A stretch of 64,000 nt of DNA. Source: Gottfriedia endophytica (GTDB lineage: Bacteria > Bacillota > Bacilli > Bacillales > Bacillaceae_G). How positions within the stretch are numbered: position 1 is the stretch's first letter; the number at the start of each line of letters is the position of its first letter. Shown piece after piece: positions 24,262 through 33,609 of the stretch. A program made the translations under genes and the position numbers. The notes under the pieces were generated by a model. That model was not told the origin of the DNA, did no database searches, and was given only the letters and a program-made list of their open reading frames with translations. The stretch lies in the NCBI RefSeq assembly GCF_017814275.1, contig NZ_JAGIYQ010000002.1:372001-436000 (forward strand), given 5' to 3'.

Positions 24262-25035
24262 ATGAGTGATCAAAACCAACCAGTTACACCTTCTTGTTCA
24301 GCTACACCTGTTACACCTGCTTGTCCAGTAACATCAACTGAACAAATTCCTTTAAATGTATCAGAAACAGCAATAGTTTCTGTACCAGTTACACCAACAA
24401 TAAAAGTTCCAGTGGTATTGGCGGAACCTACGCTTCAAATTGTAGTTGAATCCGATATTACGCTAAGTCCTCCAGCAACTGAAATTAAAAGGGTCGTAAA
24501 GAATGTATTTTTAGAACAAGTAAAGCTTGTACCTGTTTCATTTACACGTATTGATGGAACAGATTTCTTTGAGGTTAATAGAGCTAAATTATTTGTATCT
24601 GGATTTATTCGCAAAAATATTGAATATGCATCAAATAGTTGTAATGCTCCTCTTCAAGATCGAATCGCTGATGTTGCATTTAACGGATTTGCTGATCTAA
24701 CAACATTTTTAACTCGTCCTAAACTTGCGTTTGGTCAAACTAATACAGCTAATTTTCTTAATGAAAAAAATCAAATTGTCCCTCGCTTAGATAAATTCTT
24801 CTTCCAAAATCTAGTTAAATACAACGAACAACCATTTGGTGAGTTAGTAGCTGCTAACTTCTTTGAACTTGACTTTTCACCAGTTATGGCAAGTCCTGAA
24901 GGGACATTTAGCACATTAAGAGAAAAAATTGTTCTTGACCTTACTGTTAAAGTATTACAAACACAACAAATTAAACTTAATACTGGTGCAACACAACAAG
25001 TTCCTAAATTACCTGAAATTAGTTTTGATTGTTAA
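24262..25035 (+). CDS. CsxC/BC_2427-like spore-surface protein, paralog 2
   Basis: A 257-residue near-copy of the protein at 22968. It differs by nine extra residues in the N-terminal tail, where PVTPSCSAT is followed by PVTPAC (a small internal duplication adding one Cys), and by scattered substitutions. The last few residues also differ (KLPEISFDC, ending in Cys, against ILPEIIIGD). The gene-to-gene distance is 1294 bp, equal to the length of the tandem duplication. This copy keeps its original downstream neighbour, the intact thioesterase gene. Confidence 0.8.
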   Translation: MSDQNQPVTPSCSATPVTPACPVTSTEQIPLNVSETAIVSVPVTPTIKVPVVLAEPTLQIVVESDITLSPPATEIKRVVKNVFLEQVKLVPVSFTRIDGTDFFEVNRAKLFVSGFIRKNIEYASNSCNAPLQDRIADVAFNGFADLTTFLTRPKLAFGQTNTANFLNEKNQIVPRLDKFFFQNLVKYNEQPFGELVAANFFELDFSPVMASPEGTFSTLREKIVLDLTVKVLQTQQIKLNTGATQQVPKLPEISFDC

Positions 25036-25157
25036 TTTTTAACAAGTTAAGATTGCTAAGCTACAATTAGAATTTATTTAGTATTTGCAAAAATAATTCC
25101 AATAGATAAATTTGCAAATCTGTCATATAAAGTAGTTTATTAAAGTTACAATTCAAA

Positions 25158-25206
25158 AAGCCTCTATTTCGTAAACAAAACTATTTACGAAATAGAGGCT
25201 TTTTTA
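25158..25206. terminator. Terminator between CsxC-like gene 2 and the thioesterase gene
   Basis: Perfect 16-bp stem GCCTCTATTTCGTAAA (25160-25175) and TTTACGAAATAGAGGC (25184-25199) with AA before and TTTTTT after. Confidence 0.9.
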
Positions 25207-25288
25207 CACAAATCAAATAAGTTTTAAAACAACTATTAACTTATTTCCATTTCACCTAGTCTTTTTTGTTAAAATAGTCTAGTCTATT

Positions 25289-25771
25289 TTATTTTTTCAC
25301 AACAAAAAAGGATCCAGTACAGTGGGCAATCTTTTTCCCATCATCTCGATGCACTTCTCCCTCGACCACTAAGGTTTTACTTCCTTTATGAATAATTTTA
25401 GCAGATGCTTTTAATGATTCTCCTACTCCAGGACCTATATAGTGAATGTTTAAATTTGAAGTAACCGCACCATAGCCTTCTGGAACTACCTCATTTGCTA
25501 AAAGTCCCATTGCAGTATCAATAGTAGTCGCCGTAATACCGCCATGAACAATATGTAATATATTTTCTGTTAGCTTATTGATTGGAATCTTAACAGTACA
25601 TTCATCCTCATTTACTTCTATATCCATTTGCAATAATTCTGATATATACGTTCGATGACTATTTTGTTTTTTTCTTAATACCCCATTTAGTAATTGATAC
25701 AAAACAATTTGTTCTTCATTAGAAGCGTTTTCTAAGCATTGATGAAACAGCATTTCTATTTGATCTTTCAT
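25289..25771 (-). CDS. PaaI/hotdog-fold thioesterase
   Basis: A 160-residue protein. The C-terminal 110 residues are a hotdog domain of the PaaI/4HBT type: HGGITATTIDTAMGLLAN (about 75-92) carries the HGG loop and the conserved Asp of the active site, followed by NLNIHYIGPG and the final GKKIAHCTGSFFVVKK strand. The first 45 residues form helices (MKDQIEMLFHQCLENAS). It would hydrolyse an acyl-CoA; the substrate is unknown. The 3' 150 bp were copied upstream by a tandem duplication. Confidence 0.9.
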   Translation of the reverse strand: MKDQIEMLFHQCLENASNEEQIVLYQLLNGVLRKKQNSHRTYISELLQMDIEVNEDECTVKIPINKLTENILHIVHGGITATTIDTAMGLLANEVVPEGYGAVTSNLNIHYIGPGVGESLKASAKIIHKGSKTLVVEGEVHRDDGKKIAHCTGSFFVVKK

Positions 25772-25800
25772 ATCTTACATTCCCCTTTTATTAGACATAG

Positions 25801-25825
25801 AAAAAGGACTAGCATAGGCTAGTCT
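25801..25825 (-). terminator. Terminator of the YhgE/Pip gene
   Basis: GACTAGC and GCTAGTC (7-bp stem, 4-base loop). On the minus strand it is followed by CTTTTTC, about 100 bp after the YhgE/Pip stop. Confidence 0.65.
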
Positions 25826-25925
25826 AATTTTAAAATTTAACTTGAATGACTTTACCATAAAAAGTAAATATACATACTTTAGTCTAAAACTCGTTATTTA
25901 CCATGTCAAATATTTGATTGAATTA

Positions 25926-27836
25926 TTAAGCTTTTTCTAAACTTGTTCGTTTTTTAACACCTACATTTATAACAAGAATTGTTAACATAATTGATAAAAC
26001 TAAATAGATGGTCAAGATTAAAATATCGTGTAAAAGTATATTGTAATTTCCAGTTGAGATGATGGTTCGAAAACCTTGTACTGAATAAGTCATTGGTAAC
26101 AAGGCATGTAGTTTTTGTAAAAAATTTGGAGACAGCTCATATGGAAATGTACCTGAACTTGCTGTTAATTGTATTACAAGTAGAATAACCGCTATAAACC
26201 TTCCTGCATTATCCCCAATTGTTATGAGAAATTGAATGATTGACATAAAGATTAAACTTGTAAAAAAAGAAAAAATGTACAAATAGCCTTTGCTAATCGG
26301 ATCTAATCCTACAAGATAGATTAAAAATAAATTCGTTATGATGCTGTGACCTAGAGAAATCATCATTAAGATAAGAAATTTTGAAAGGAACCATGCTATC
26401 CCAGATGGAGGACTTTCGTAAGTAGTCCGTAATGGAAAAACTGTAGAAAGTAATAATGCCCCCACAAAAAAGCTTAATGAAAGAAAATATGGCGCTAACC
26501 CTGTTCCATAATTTGGAACTTTATTTACCATTTTTTCCTTCAACCGTACAGGGTTAGAAATCATTTCATAAGTGGGTTGCCCTGCTTTGATCGCATCTAT
26601 TTCCTTCGCACCACTCGCCAATTTATCTGTTAATTGCTTACTTCCAGCTTGTAACTTGTCTTCCCCTTTTTTTAAATTTGTTAAATTACTAATAACGCTA
26701 GTCCATCCTTTGCTTATATCGCCGGTACCTTTCGTAATTTGGTTTTGTGATGAGGCTATCACTTTTGCTCCGTTCGAAATATCTTTTAATTTTGTCGTAA
26801 CAGTATGTGTTCCTTGATTTAATGTCTTAGAGCTTTGTGCAGTTTTCGTTAGTCCCTCATTAAACTTTGTTAAATTCGAGTTTACTTCACTTAGTCCTCC
26901 AATCAAATTTTTACTAATCGTATTTATTTGTTGAATTGATGGATCTTTCATTAACTCGGGATGATTTTTTTCTAACCCCATAATCGATTGATCTAATTGT
27001 TTCGATCCATAAGAAAGTGGATTCACCCCAGAAATTAATTGATTCGAACTATAATTTAAAGAATAAAGAGTGTTGCTTAGTGTATTTAATCCACTATCAA
27101 CTTGCGTCATCCCTGTAGATAGTTGATCTGCCCCTTTCGATAACTGTGAAGCAGCATCACTTAATTTTTTTGTTCCATCAGCTAATTGACTAATTGGAGC
27201 ACTTTGTTTTTGCATTCCACTAATCATGTCTTGCGTCCCAGTTGAAAGCTTTGATAACCCTGTTGTAATTTCATTAGAACCTTGGCTGGCACTTTTAAGA
27301 TCCTTACCAATTGTCAAAAGATTTCCCATAAATACTTGTGCATAATTTTTACTTAAGTTTTGAGAAAGTTTTGTTCGAATTTTATCAACACCAGATCTAC
27401 CTATTTGAGAGGCAATAAAGTTACTTCCAACATTTACTTTATAATCAAGCTCAAGTGGTTTTGGATTCGCACTCGACAAGGTCGTAGCATTCTTTGAAAA
27501 ATCAGACGGAATATAGATTCCAAAGTAATATTTATTATTTTCGATTCCCTTATCCGCTTTCTTTTTATTTACAAATTGCCATTTAAAACTTTTATCTTTT
27601 TTTAATTCACTCACTAAGTCATTTCCTATTGCGTAATTTGTTCCTTTATATGTAACAGGTTTATCTTCATTCACTACAGCTACCGGCAATCTCTCTAATT
27701 TCCCATAAGGATCCCAATTTGCCCATAAATACGTTCCGCTATATAAAGTAGGTACAAATAATATAACAATTATACTAATAAGCAATTTTGTATCTTTAAA
27801 TAGATGGACCCATTCATTTTTTATCCAATCATTCAC
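25926..27836 (-). CDS. YhgE/Pip-family membrane protein
   Basis: About 636 residues: one N-terminal transmembrane segment (about 13-35), a long extracytoplasmic part, and five or six C-terminal membrane segments (about 460-630), the YhgE/Pip (phage-infection protein) and ABC-2-like arrangement. The middle is rich in ThrxLSxGxxxLxxGxxxL heptads (NEITTGLSKLSTGTQDM, KLSDAASQLSKGADQLS), predicted coiled coil. GTG 27836 is favoured because AGGG lies 9-11 bases before it; an ATG at 27869 has no ribosome binding site. Family members secrete substrates of ESX-like systems or act as phage receptors. It is divergent from a two-component system. Confidence 0.87.
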   Translation of the reverse strand: MNDWIKNEWVHLFKDTKLLISIIVILFVPTLYSGTYLWANWDPYGKLERLPVAVVNEDKPVTYKGTNYAIGNDLVSELKKDKSFKWQFVNKKKADKGIENNKYYFGIYIPSDFSKNATTLSSANPKPLELDYKVNVGSNFIASQIGRSGVDKIRTKLSQNLSKNYAQVFMGNLLTIGKDLKSASQGSNEITTGLSKLSTGTQDMISGMQKQSAPISQLADGTKKLSDAASQLSKGADQLSTGMTQVDSGLNTLSNTLYSLNYSSNQLISGVNPLSYGSKQLDQSIMGLEKNHPELMKDPSIQQINTISKNLIGGLSEVNSNLTKFNEGLTKTAQSSKTLNQGTHTVTTKLKDISNGAKVIASSQNQITKGTGDISKGWTSVISNLTNLKKGEDKLQAGSKQLTDKLASGAKEIDAIKAGQPTYEMISNPVRLKEKMVNKVPNYGTGLAPYFLSLSFFVGALLLSTVFPLRTTYESPPSGIAWFLSKFLILMMISLGHSIITNLFLIYLVGLDPISKGYLYIFSFFTSLIFMSIIQFLITIGDNAGRFIAVILLVIQLTASSGTFPYELSPNFLQKLHALLPMTYSVQGFRTIISTGNYNILLHDILILTIYLVLSIMLTILVINVGVKKRTSLEKA

Positions 27837-27962
27837 TTTATTTACACCCTCTTTTAAGCTAATAACCATATGATGTTTTTTTTAGTATGTGTAGGGTGTA
27901 GAGATTTATGTAGTCACTATATTTCACGTTTTATTCTAAATAATGATTTTAAGTTAGTCTGA

Positions 27963-28150
27963 ACAATTGATAATGAAGTTAATTGGAACAGAAGGTGCGA
28001 GACTCCTGTGGGAGAAGTGTGACAGGTGAGACCCCGCAGGAGCGATAGCGACGAGGAGGCTCACCGCCAGCCCCACGGAAAGCGGGCAACCTTACGTTCC
28101 AATTAACTTATCGCATTCTAAAATAGCTACAACGTTTACGATAACCGCTT
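27963..28150 (-). repeat. Dispersed intergenic repeat, copy C (reverse)
   Basis: Reverse orientation: GAAGTTAATTGGAACAG, GCGAGACTCCTGTGGGAG, GAGACCCCGCAGGAGCG and GCATTCTAAAATAGCTACAACG. It fills most of 27870-28227; no gene was seen there. Confidence 0.85.
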
Positions 28151-28227
28151 TAACAAAATCTTTTTTCCTTAAATTAAAATAATTTAGTATATTATAAATA
28201 CAGAATTAAAAATTAAAGGAGAAACTT

Positions 28228-29346
28228 ATGGATAAACAAACGTTTCTTTCTGAGTTGAAAATTTTAAAAGAAATTGCTGAGATATTAAATCATGGAACTG
28301 ATTTAAAAATGATGTTAAATGATGCATTAGCTAAATTACTTCAAGTAACAGGACTAGGGACTGGGTGGATTTTTTTCATAGATAAAAATGGTAATTATGA
28401 ATTACTTGCTTCAAACCATCTACCACCTGCATTATTAAATGAAGAATTTAAGCCAATGTGTACAGGTGATTGTTGGTGTGTTGACAAGTTTATAGGTGGA
28501 AGGTTACAAAAAGCATCTAATATAATGGAATGTAAAAGACTAGAGGATTCGATCCTTCAAAATTGGGGAGAAACATGGGATCTTACTCATCATGCGACTG
28601 TCCCATTGTTTGCCGGAGAAGAACAATTTGGATTACTAAATGTAGCTTCACCTCATAAAACCCATTTCGAACAAGAAGAATTGGATTTACTAAGTTCAGT
28701 AGCTCTTCAAATCGGTACTGCCATTAAAAGAATTCTTCTAACTCAAAAGGAACAAGAAATTAAATTAATTGAAGAACGAAATCGACTTGCGAAAGACCTT
28801 CATGATTCTGTTAGTCAGTTACTATTTTCTGTTAGTCTTTCTGCAAAAGCTGGTATGACGATGTCAAAAGAAGTTGCGATTAAGGACACCTTCTCTCAAA
28901 TACATGAGATTGCTCAAAATGCTCAAGCCGAAATGAAAGCCCTAATTTGGCAACTTCATCCAAAAGGGCTTGAAAATGGAATTCTAAGTGCATTAAAAAA
29001 CTACGGTGAAATGATTGGACTGACTGTTCAAATTGAATGCAATGGCATTTCTTCCCTTCCTTCTACAATTGAAGAAGCATTATGGAGAATTGGTCAGGAA
29101 GCATTTAATAATTGTAAAAAACATTCAAATCAGCAAAATGTCATTTTACAACTCACCATTAAAGATAACAATGTAAAAATGGTGATTATTGACTATGGAA
29201 CAGGATTTAATAGTTCAGTAAAAAAGGAACTACCATCACTTGGCTTAAAAAATATGAAAGAACGAACAGAAAAGGTATCTGGCACTTTTTCCATTAAAAG
29301 TAAAATAGGAAAAGGAACAAAAATAGAAGTCAAGATACCATTATAG
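28228..29346 (+). CDS. Soluble GAF-domain sensor histidine kinase (NarL-type)
   Basis: 372 residues, no membrane span. A GAF domain covers about 10-165, then the HisKA_3 box with phospho-acceptor H192 (ERNRLAKDLHDSVSQ) and a C-terminal HATPase domain (N294-N295 in EEAFNNCKKH, DYGTG at 322-326, GKGT at 361-364). The GAF domain holds C78, C82, C84 and C102 (CTGDCWC, then MEC), a possible metal, haem or redox site. The start has AAGGAGAAA. It is 10 bp before its response regulator and divergent from the YhgE/Pip gene. The signal is unknown. Confidence 0.93.
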   Translation: MDKQTFLSELKILKEIAEILNHGTDLKMMLNDALAKLLQVTGLGTGWIFFIDKNGNYELLASNHLPPALLNEEFKPMCTGDCWCVDKFIGGRLQKASNIMECKRLEDSILQNWGETWDLTHHATVPLFAGEEQFGLLNVASPHKTHFEQEELDLLSSVALQIGTAIKRILLTQKEQEIKLIEERNRLAKDLHDSVSQLLFSVSLSAKAGMTMSKEVAIKDTFSQIHEIAQNAQAEMKALIWQLHPKGLENGILSALKNYGEMIGLTVQIECNGISSLPSTIEEALWRIGQEAFNNCKKHSNQQNVILQLTIKDNNVKMVIIDYGTGFNSSVKKELPSLGLKNMKERTEKVSGTFSIKSKIGKGTKIEVKIPL

Positions 29347-29356
29347 GGAGGAAAAA

Positions 29357-30010
29357 ATGACAATAAAAATTGTAATTGCAGATGACCATCATATTGTCAG
29401 AAAAGGACTAACGTTGTTTATCAATACACAAGAAGATATGGAAGTTATCGGGGAAGCAAAAAATGGTCAAGAGGCAGTAGAAATCACAAACAAATTGCAG
29501 CCCGATATTATCTTAATGGATTTATCAATGCCTATCCTGGATGGTTTACAGGCAACAAAGCGAATTAAAGAAAATAATCCTGAAATGAAAATCATGATAC
29601 TTACAAGCTTTTCTGATCAAGATCACGTAATCCCAGCTTTAGAAGTAGGTGCAGCTGGATATCAATTAAAAGACAGTAATCCAGATGATTTAATTATTGC
29701 TGTCCGAAAGCTAATGAATGGTGAACATCAATTTCCTGAAAAAGTGACTTCCCAACTACTTTCTCATTTAACAGGTAAAAAAGATAAAACGAAGCATTTA
29801 TTAGATGAACTAACAAAACGGGAAAAAGAAGTATTAAAAGAAATAGCATGTGGTAAAAGTAATAAGGAAATAGCCTTCTCTTTAGAAATTACTGAAAAGA
29901 CAGTTAAAACTCATGTTTCAAATATTTTAATGAAGCTACAATTACAAGATCGAACTCAAGCTGCTCTCTATGCTGTTAAACATGGACTTGTATGTGACCA
30001 AAACCTATAA
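29357..30010 (+). CDS. NarL/LuxR-type response regulator
   Basis: 217 residues: receiver domain about 3-120 with D9-D10 and phospho-acceptor D55 (MDLSMP), T83 (ILTS) and K104 (QLKD), then a LuxR-type HTH about 150-210 (LTKREKEVLKEIACGKSNKEIA, in two overlapping helices). It is the partner of the preceding kinase and resembles YhcZ/DegU-type regulators. Its stop codon lies in the loop of a terminator hairpin. Targets are not evident. Confidence 0.95.
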   Translation: MTIKIVIADDHHIVRKGLTLFINTQEDMEVIGEAKNGQEAVEITNKLQPDIILMDLSMPILDGLQATKRIKENNPEMKIMILTSFSDQDHVIPALEVGAAGYQLKDSNPDDLIIAVRKLMNGEHQFPEKVTSQLLSHLTGKKDKTKHLLDELTKREKEVLKEIACGKSNKEIAFSLEITEKTVKTHVSNILMKLQLQDRTQAALYAVKHGLVCDQNL

Positions 30011-30028
30011 TAGGTTTTGGTTTTGTTT
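29998..30028 (+). terminator. Terminator overlapping the response regulator stop codon
   Basis: Perfect 10-bp stem CCAAAACCTA (29998-30007) and TAGGTTTTGG (30011-30020). The three-base loop is the TAA stop. TTTTGTTTTT follows. Confidence 0.85.
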
Positions 30029-30082
30029 TTCTCTCCTATTACCTTCATTTAGGAAGGAAAAGTTGATATTATTCTCGAATTC

Positions 30083-30120
30083 AAAAACCTACTACTTTAG
30101 TTGTAGGTTTTTCTAATTTT
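30083..30120. terminator. Second hairpin downstream of the two-component system
   Basis: AAAAACCTAC (30083-30092) pairs with GTAGGTTTTT (30103-30112); CTAATTTTTT follows. Confidence 0.65.
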
Positions 30121-30201
30121 TTCCTACAACTAATCGAGTAGATCTTCTCTACCACTTGGCCGAGGTTGAGCATTTTAAATCTACTTATAATATAAATATA
30201 A

Positions 30202-30767
<566 letters not shown>

Positions 30768-30768
<1 letters not shown>

Positions 30769-32009
30769 TGAAAACAATTTATAAAGACTCCCGATTTCGC
30801 ATGATTCTATCTGCGAATATTTTATCTTCAATTGGCTCAGGAATTACAATGATTGCTATTCCTTGGTTACTAGTTACAACACCAAAAGGTAATACACTAT
30901 TTGGTGTTGTAACTTTACTGAGTACAGTTATTAGCTTTTTACTTACTCCTTTTATCGGCACCATCATTGACAAAGTTTCTCGAAAAAAGGTGTTAATGCT
31001 TGGTGAATTGGTTAGTTTTATAGTAGTAGGATTTTTTGCAATAATAGGATTTTTAGGAAATGGTTATTCAACTTGGCACTACATCACATTATTTTTTATT
31101 GCTGGTCTTTATTATTCATTCTTCTATCCAGCTATTTTTGCTTTCAATCAAGAACTATTTGATCAAGATGATTTTAAAACCTTAAATGGTGCAATGGAAA
31201 TTCAAGGCCAGCTTTCTAGTATGATTGCTGGTGCACTTGCCAGTATCATTTTAAGTAAATGGGCATTTCAATGGATATTATTAGTTGATGCACTAACTTA
31301 TTTAGCTGCTTTTATTTTATTAACCAAAATTTCATATCAAAAAAGTAATCGTGAAAAAGGTAACAGTGGTTTCTTTCTTAATATGTCACAAGGATACACT
31401 TATATAAAAAAGAAACCAGCACTATTTTTATTTTTAATTGCATCATTTATGCCTTTTATTGGGGTAATGTTATCCAATTATTTATTTCCAGTTTATATGA
31501 CACAAGTATTAAAAACTGACTCATCATCTTATAGCTTACAAAGTATGGTGTATGGGATTGGTGCTATAGTTGCTGGTTTTATTATCCCATTACTAACAAA
31601 TAAACTTGGAAATAAAAAGACACTTTTAATAACAGTTTCCTGCTATACATTATTTATTTCACTAATTATCTGGATTAAACTTTTACCTATTTTTCTTATT
31701 TTTACACTCTTATTAGCATTTGGAAATGCTGGAACAAGAGTCGCAAGAAATACCTTTATGATGAATCAAATTCCAAACAATATTATCGGAAGAGTTGATA
31801 GTATTTTTAGAGGTTTAGGCTTAGGCATTCGGATCATTTTATTAACCCTATTCACTTATTTTTCTTCTTCAAATCATGTATCTTTTGGATTTATAATTTT
31901 AAGCAGCATATTATTACTTTCTACTATTGTTCTCTTCATCACATCAAGACTATTATCAAATAAAGAACATATGATGGTTCCATTAAAAAGAAGTGTTCAT
32001 TTTAAATAA
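30768..32009 (+). CDS. MFS transporter, MFS_3-like efflux protein
   Basis: 413 residues, about twelve hydrophobic segments. The N-terminal half has SIGSGITMIAIPWLL (TM1) and the motif A-like GTIIDKVSRKKVLML (about 61-75), placing it in the MFS_3/macrolide-efflux-like group. ATG 30768 overlaps the upstream stop codon (TAATG); an in-frame GTG at 30759 would add three residues. Coupled to the flavin reductase. A role in drug or quinone efflux is inferred; no substrate can be assigned. Confidence 0.88.
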
Positions 32010-32027
32010 ATCCTCTTTATCACAATA

Positions 32028-32071
32028 ATGAAAAGATGAGAAATAACGCATTGGATTTCACATCTTTTCAT
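32028..32071 (+). terminator. Hairpin after the MFS gene
   Basis: 17-base arms ATGAAAAGATGAGAAAT (32028-32044) and ATTTCACATCTTTTCAT (32055-32071) pair except for one A-A mismatch; the T tail is short. Confidence 0.55.
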
Positions 32072-32187
32072 GGTTTTAAAAAACTGTCAGTAGTCACTAA
32101 ACTTGACTTATCATCCCTTCTTCGAGAAAATAGCTACGTAAATTATGGAAATTTCAATTTAAAATACTTGAAGGGTTGTATGCTATT

Positions 32188-32880
32188 TTGAATCAAAAAG
32201 TTGTTGTCATTACTGGAGCTGGAAGCGGACTTGGTGCATCTCTTGCAAAGAAATATTCTAAACAGGGATACCATGTTTGTTTAGTAGGAAGAACAAAAGA
32301 AAAGCTTGAAAAAGTAGCTATTCAATTAATAAGTAGTTACTCAATTTATGAATTAGATGTCACGAAAAAGAATCACGTCGCAACTGTTTTTCAAACAATC
32401 CTTTCAGAATTAAGTGCAATTGATATATTAATTAACAATGCTGGAACAGGTGCGTTTGATCTTGTTGAAAATTTGGAAGAAGATCTAGTTCATCAAATGA
32501 TTGATATAAATCTTAAAGGTACCATTTTTTGTACACAAGAAATTTTAGGACATATGAAGAAAAAAAATAATGGTACAATCATAAACGTTATCTCTACTGC
32601 AGGTTTAGTGGGTAAGGCAAATGAGTCTGTTTATTGTGCGAGTAAGTACGGTGTAAGGGGCTTTACGGAAAGCTTAGTTGTTGAATTGAAAGACACTGGG
32701 GTCAAACTATTTGCAGCATATATGGGTGGTATGAATACTGATTTTTGGAATGGTATTCTACCAGAAGAACGCACAGCGAAAATGATGGATCCAGAAGACA
32801 TCGCTGATATTATTTTTGAAAATACAAAAGCACGTAAAAATCTAATGATTCCTGAAATCATTATCAAAAACATTCGCTAA
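32188..32880 (+). CDS. Short-chain dehydrogenase/reductase (DltE/YqjQ-like)
   Basis: About 230 residues. GAGSGLG (TGxxxGxG nucleotide motif) is at residues 10-16, NNAG about 82, and the catalytic SerTyrLys set in VISTAGLVGKANESVYCASKYG. Starts available are TTG 32176 and TTG 32188, no ATG; 32188 gives the usual MNQKVVVITGAG opening, with AAGGG about 12 bases upstream. Substrate unknown. It stands alone before a strong terminator and opposite the DUF3243 gene. Confidence 0.88.
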   Translation: MNQKVVVITGAGSGLGASLAKKYSKQGYHVCLVGRTKEKLEKVAIQLISSYSIYELDVTKKNHVATVFQTILSELSAIDILINNAGTGAFDLVENLEEDLVHQMIDINLKGTIFCTQEILGHMKKKNNGTIINVISTAGLVGKANESVYCASKYGVRGFTESLVVELKDTGVKLFAAYMGGMNTDFWNGILPEERTAKMMDPEDIADIIFENTKARKNLMIPEIIIKNIR

Positions 32881-32891
32881 TAGATTATACA

Positions 32892-32936
32892 AAAGCCCTT
32901 AGGATCTCATTTACGAGAATCTAAGGGCTTTGTTTA
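32892..32936. terminator. Bidirectional terminator between the SDR and DUF3243 genes
   Basis: AAAGCCCTTAG and CTAAGGGCTTT form an 11-bp stem, extended by ATCTC/GAGAAT pairing; A- and T-rich flanks lie on both sides. Confidence 0.85.
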
Positions 32937-32963
32937 ATTGACTTTAGTTTGCCAACTTTAATA

Positions 32964-33215
32964 TTATTGCATGCCTCTTACATGTTTTAACATTAAATTA
33001 GCAATCGTGTGTTGTTCTTGTTCATCTGCTACTTTCCAAAGGTCAGCTAGGATTTTTCCTTCTGGTGTTTTAGGCTCAACTTCATTAGCTAAATAATCAC
33101 CAATACGATAAGCCATTTCATTAACAGCATTACCTGTTAATCCTTTTCCATCTGCACCTTCTAAACGTTCACCTAAAAAATCTTTCCATTGTTCCCAATT
33201 ATCTAAAACTGACAT
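32964..33215 (-). CDS. DUF3243 family protein (YmfJ-like)
   Basis: An 83-residue acidic soluble protein. DNWEQWKDFLGERLEGAD, then NAVNEMAYRIGDYLANEVEPKTPEGKILADLW (read in two stretches), match the small DUF3243/YmfJ family of Bacillales. The start MSVLDNW (ATG 33215) has GAGGTGG 6-8 bases upstream; an in-frame GTG three codons earlier overlaps that site. Function unknown; the family is often near peptidase or cell-wall genes, but here it stands alone. Confidence 0.85.
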   Translation of the reverse strand: MSVLDNWEQWKDFLGERLEGADGKGLTGNAVNEMAYRIGDYLANEVEPKTPEGKILADLWKVADEQEQHTIANLMLKHVRGMQ

Positions 33216-33501
33216 ATTATCCACCTCATTTTGTTTTGTTATAGGGACATAATTACTATTTACATTTTGCTAAAAGTTTATGTATTAATATGAAGAATTT
33301 AAGCTAGACAAAATTGTACTTAGTTCCGATTTTTTTAACTTAAGCTCCACTAAATTCCCTCTCACCAATATCCCATTTTACATAGAATTCATCACCAAAT
33401 ATCACCCTGTCTCATATACAAATATATATAGTATTCTAAGATAAAAGAGCGAGTAAAAGCATTAATATTAAGGATTTTAACTAATAAAAAACTAAATAAA
33501 A

Positions 33502-33551
33502 ATGTTTATTAGAAAAACATCTCTTCTAAGAAAAGTGATGTGTCTTTTTTT
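33502..33551 (+). promoter_or_regulatory. Candidate transcription attenuator in the leader of the EpsC/PglF-like gene
   Basis: A terminator-type hairpin ACATCTCTT (33517-33525) with AAGTGATGT (33533-33541; one T-T mismatch) followed by GTCTTTTTTT. ATGTTT (33502-33507) can instead pair with AAACAT (33515-33520), using part of the terminator's left arm. No + strand gene precedes it within 600 bp, so the terminator reads as leader control. The rest of 33216-33609 holds no gene. Confidence 0.45.
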
Positions 33552-33609
33552 ATGTAGTTAATTTCACACTTATTTTAGTGTAATAGTTAGACAAATTGGG
33601 GGAATTATT

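Noticed and set aside
30121-30180. tRNA-like sequence before the flavin reductase gene
   Set aside because: GAGTAGATCTTCTCTACC pairs locally, but no cloverleaf, T-loop (GTTCRA) or CCA end could be found.
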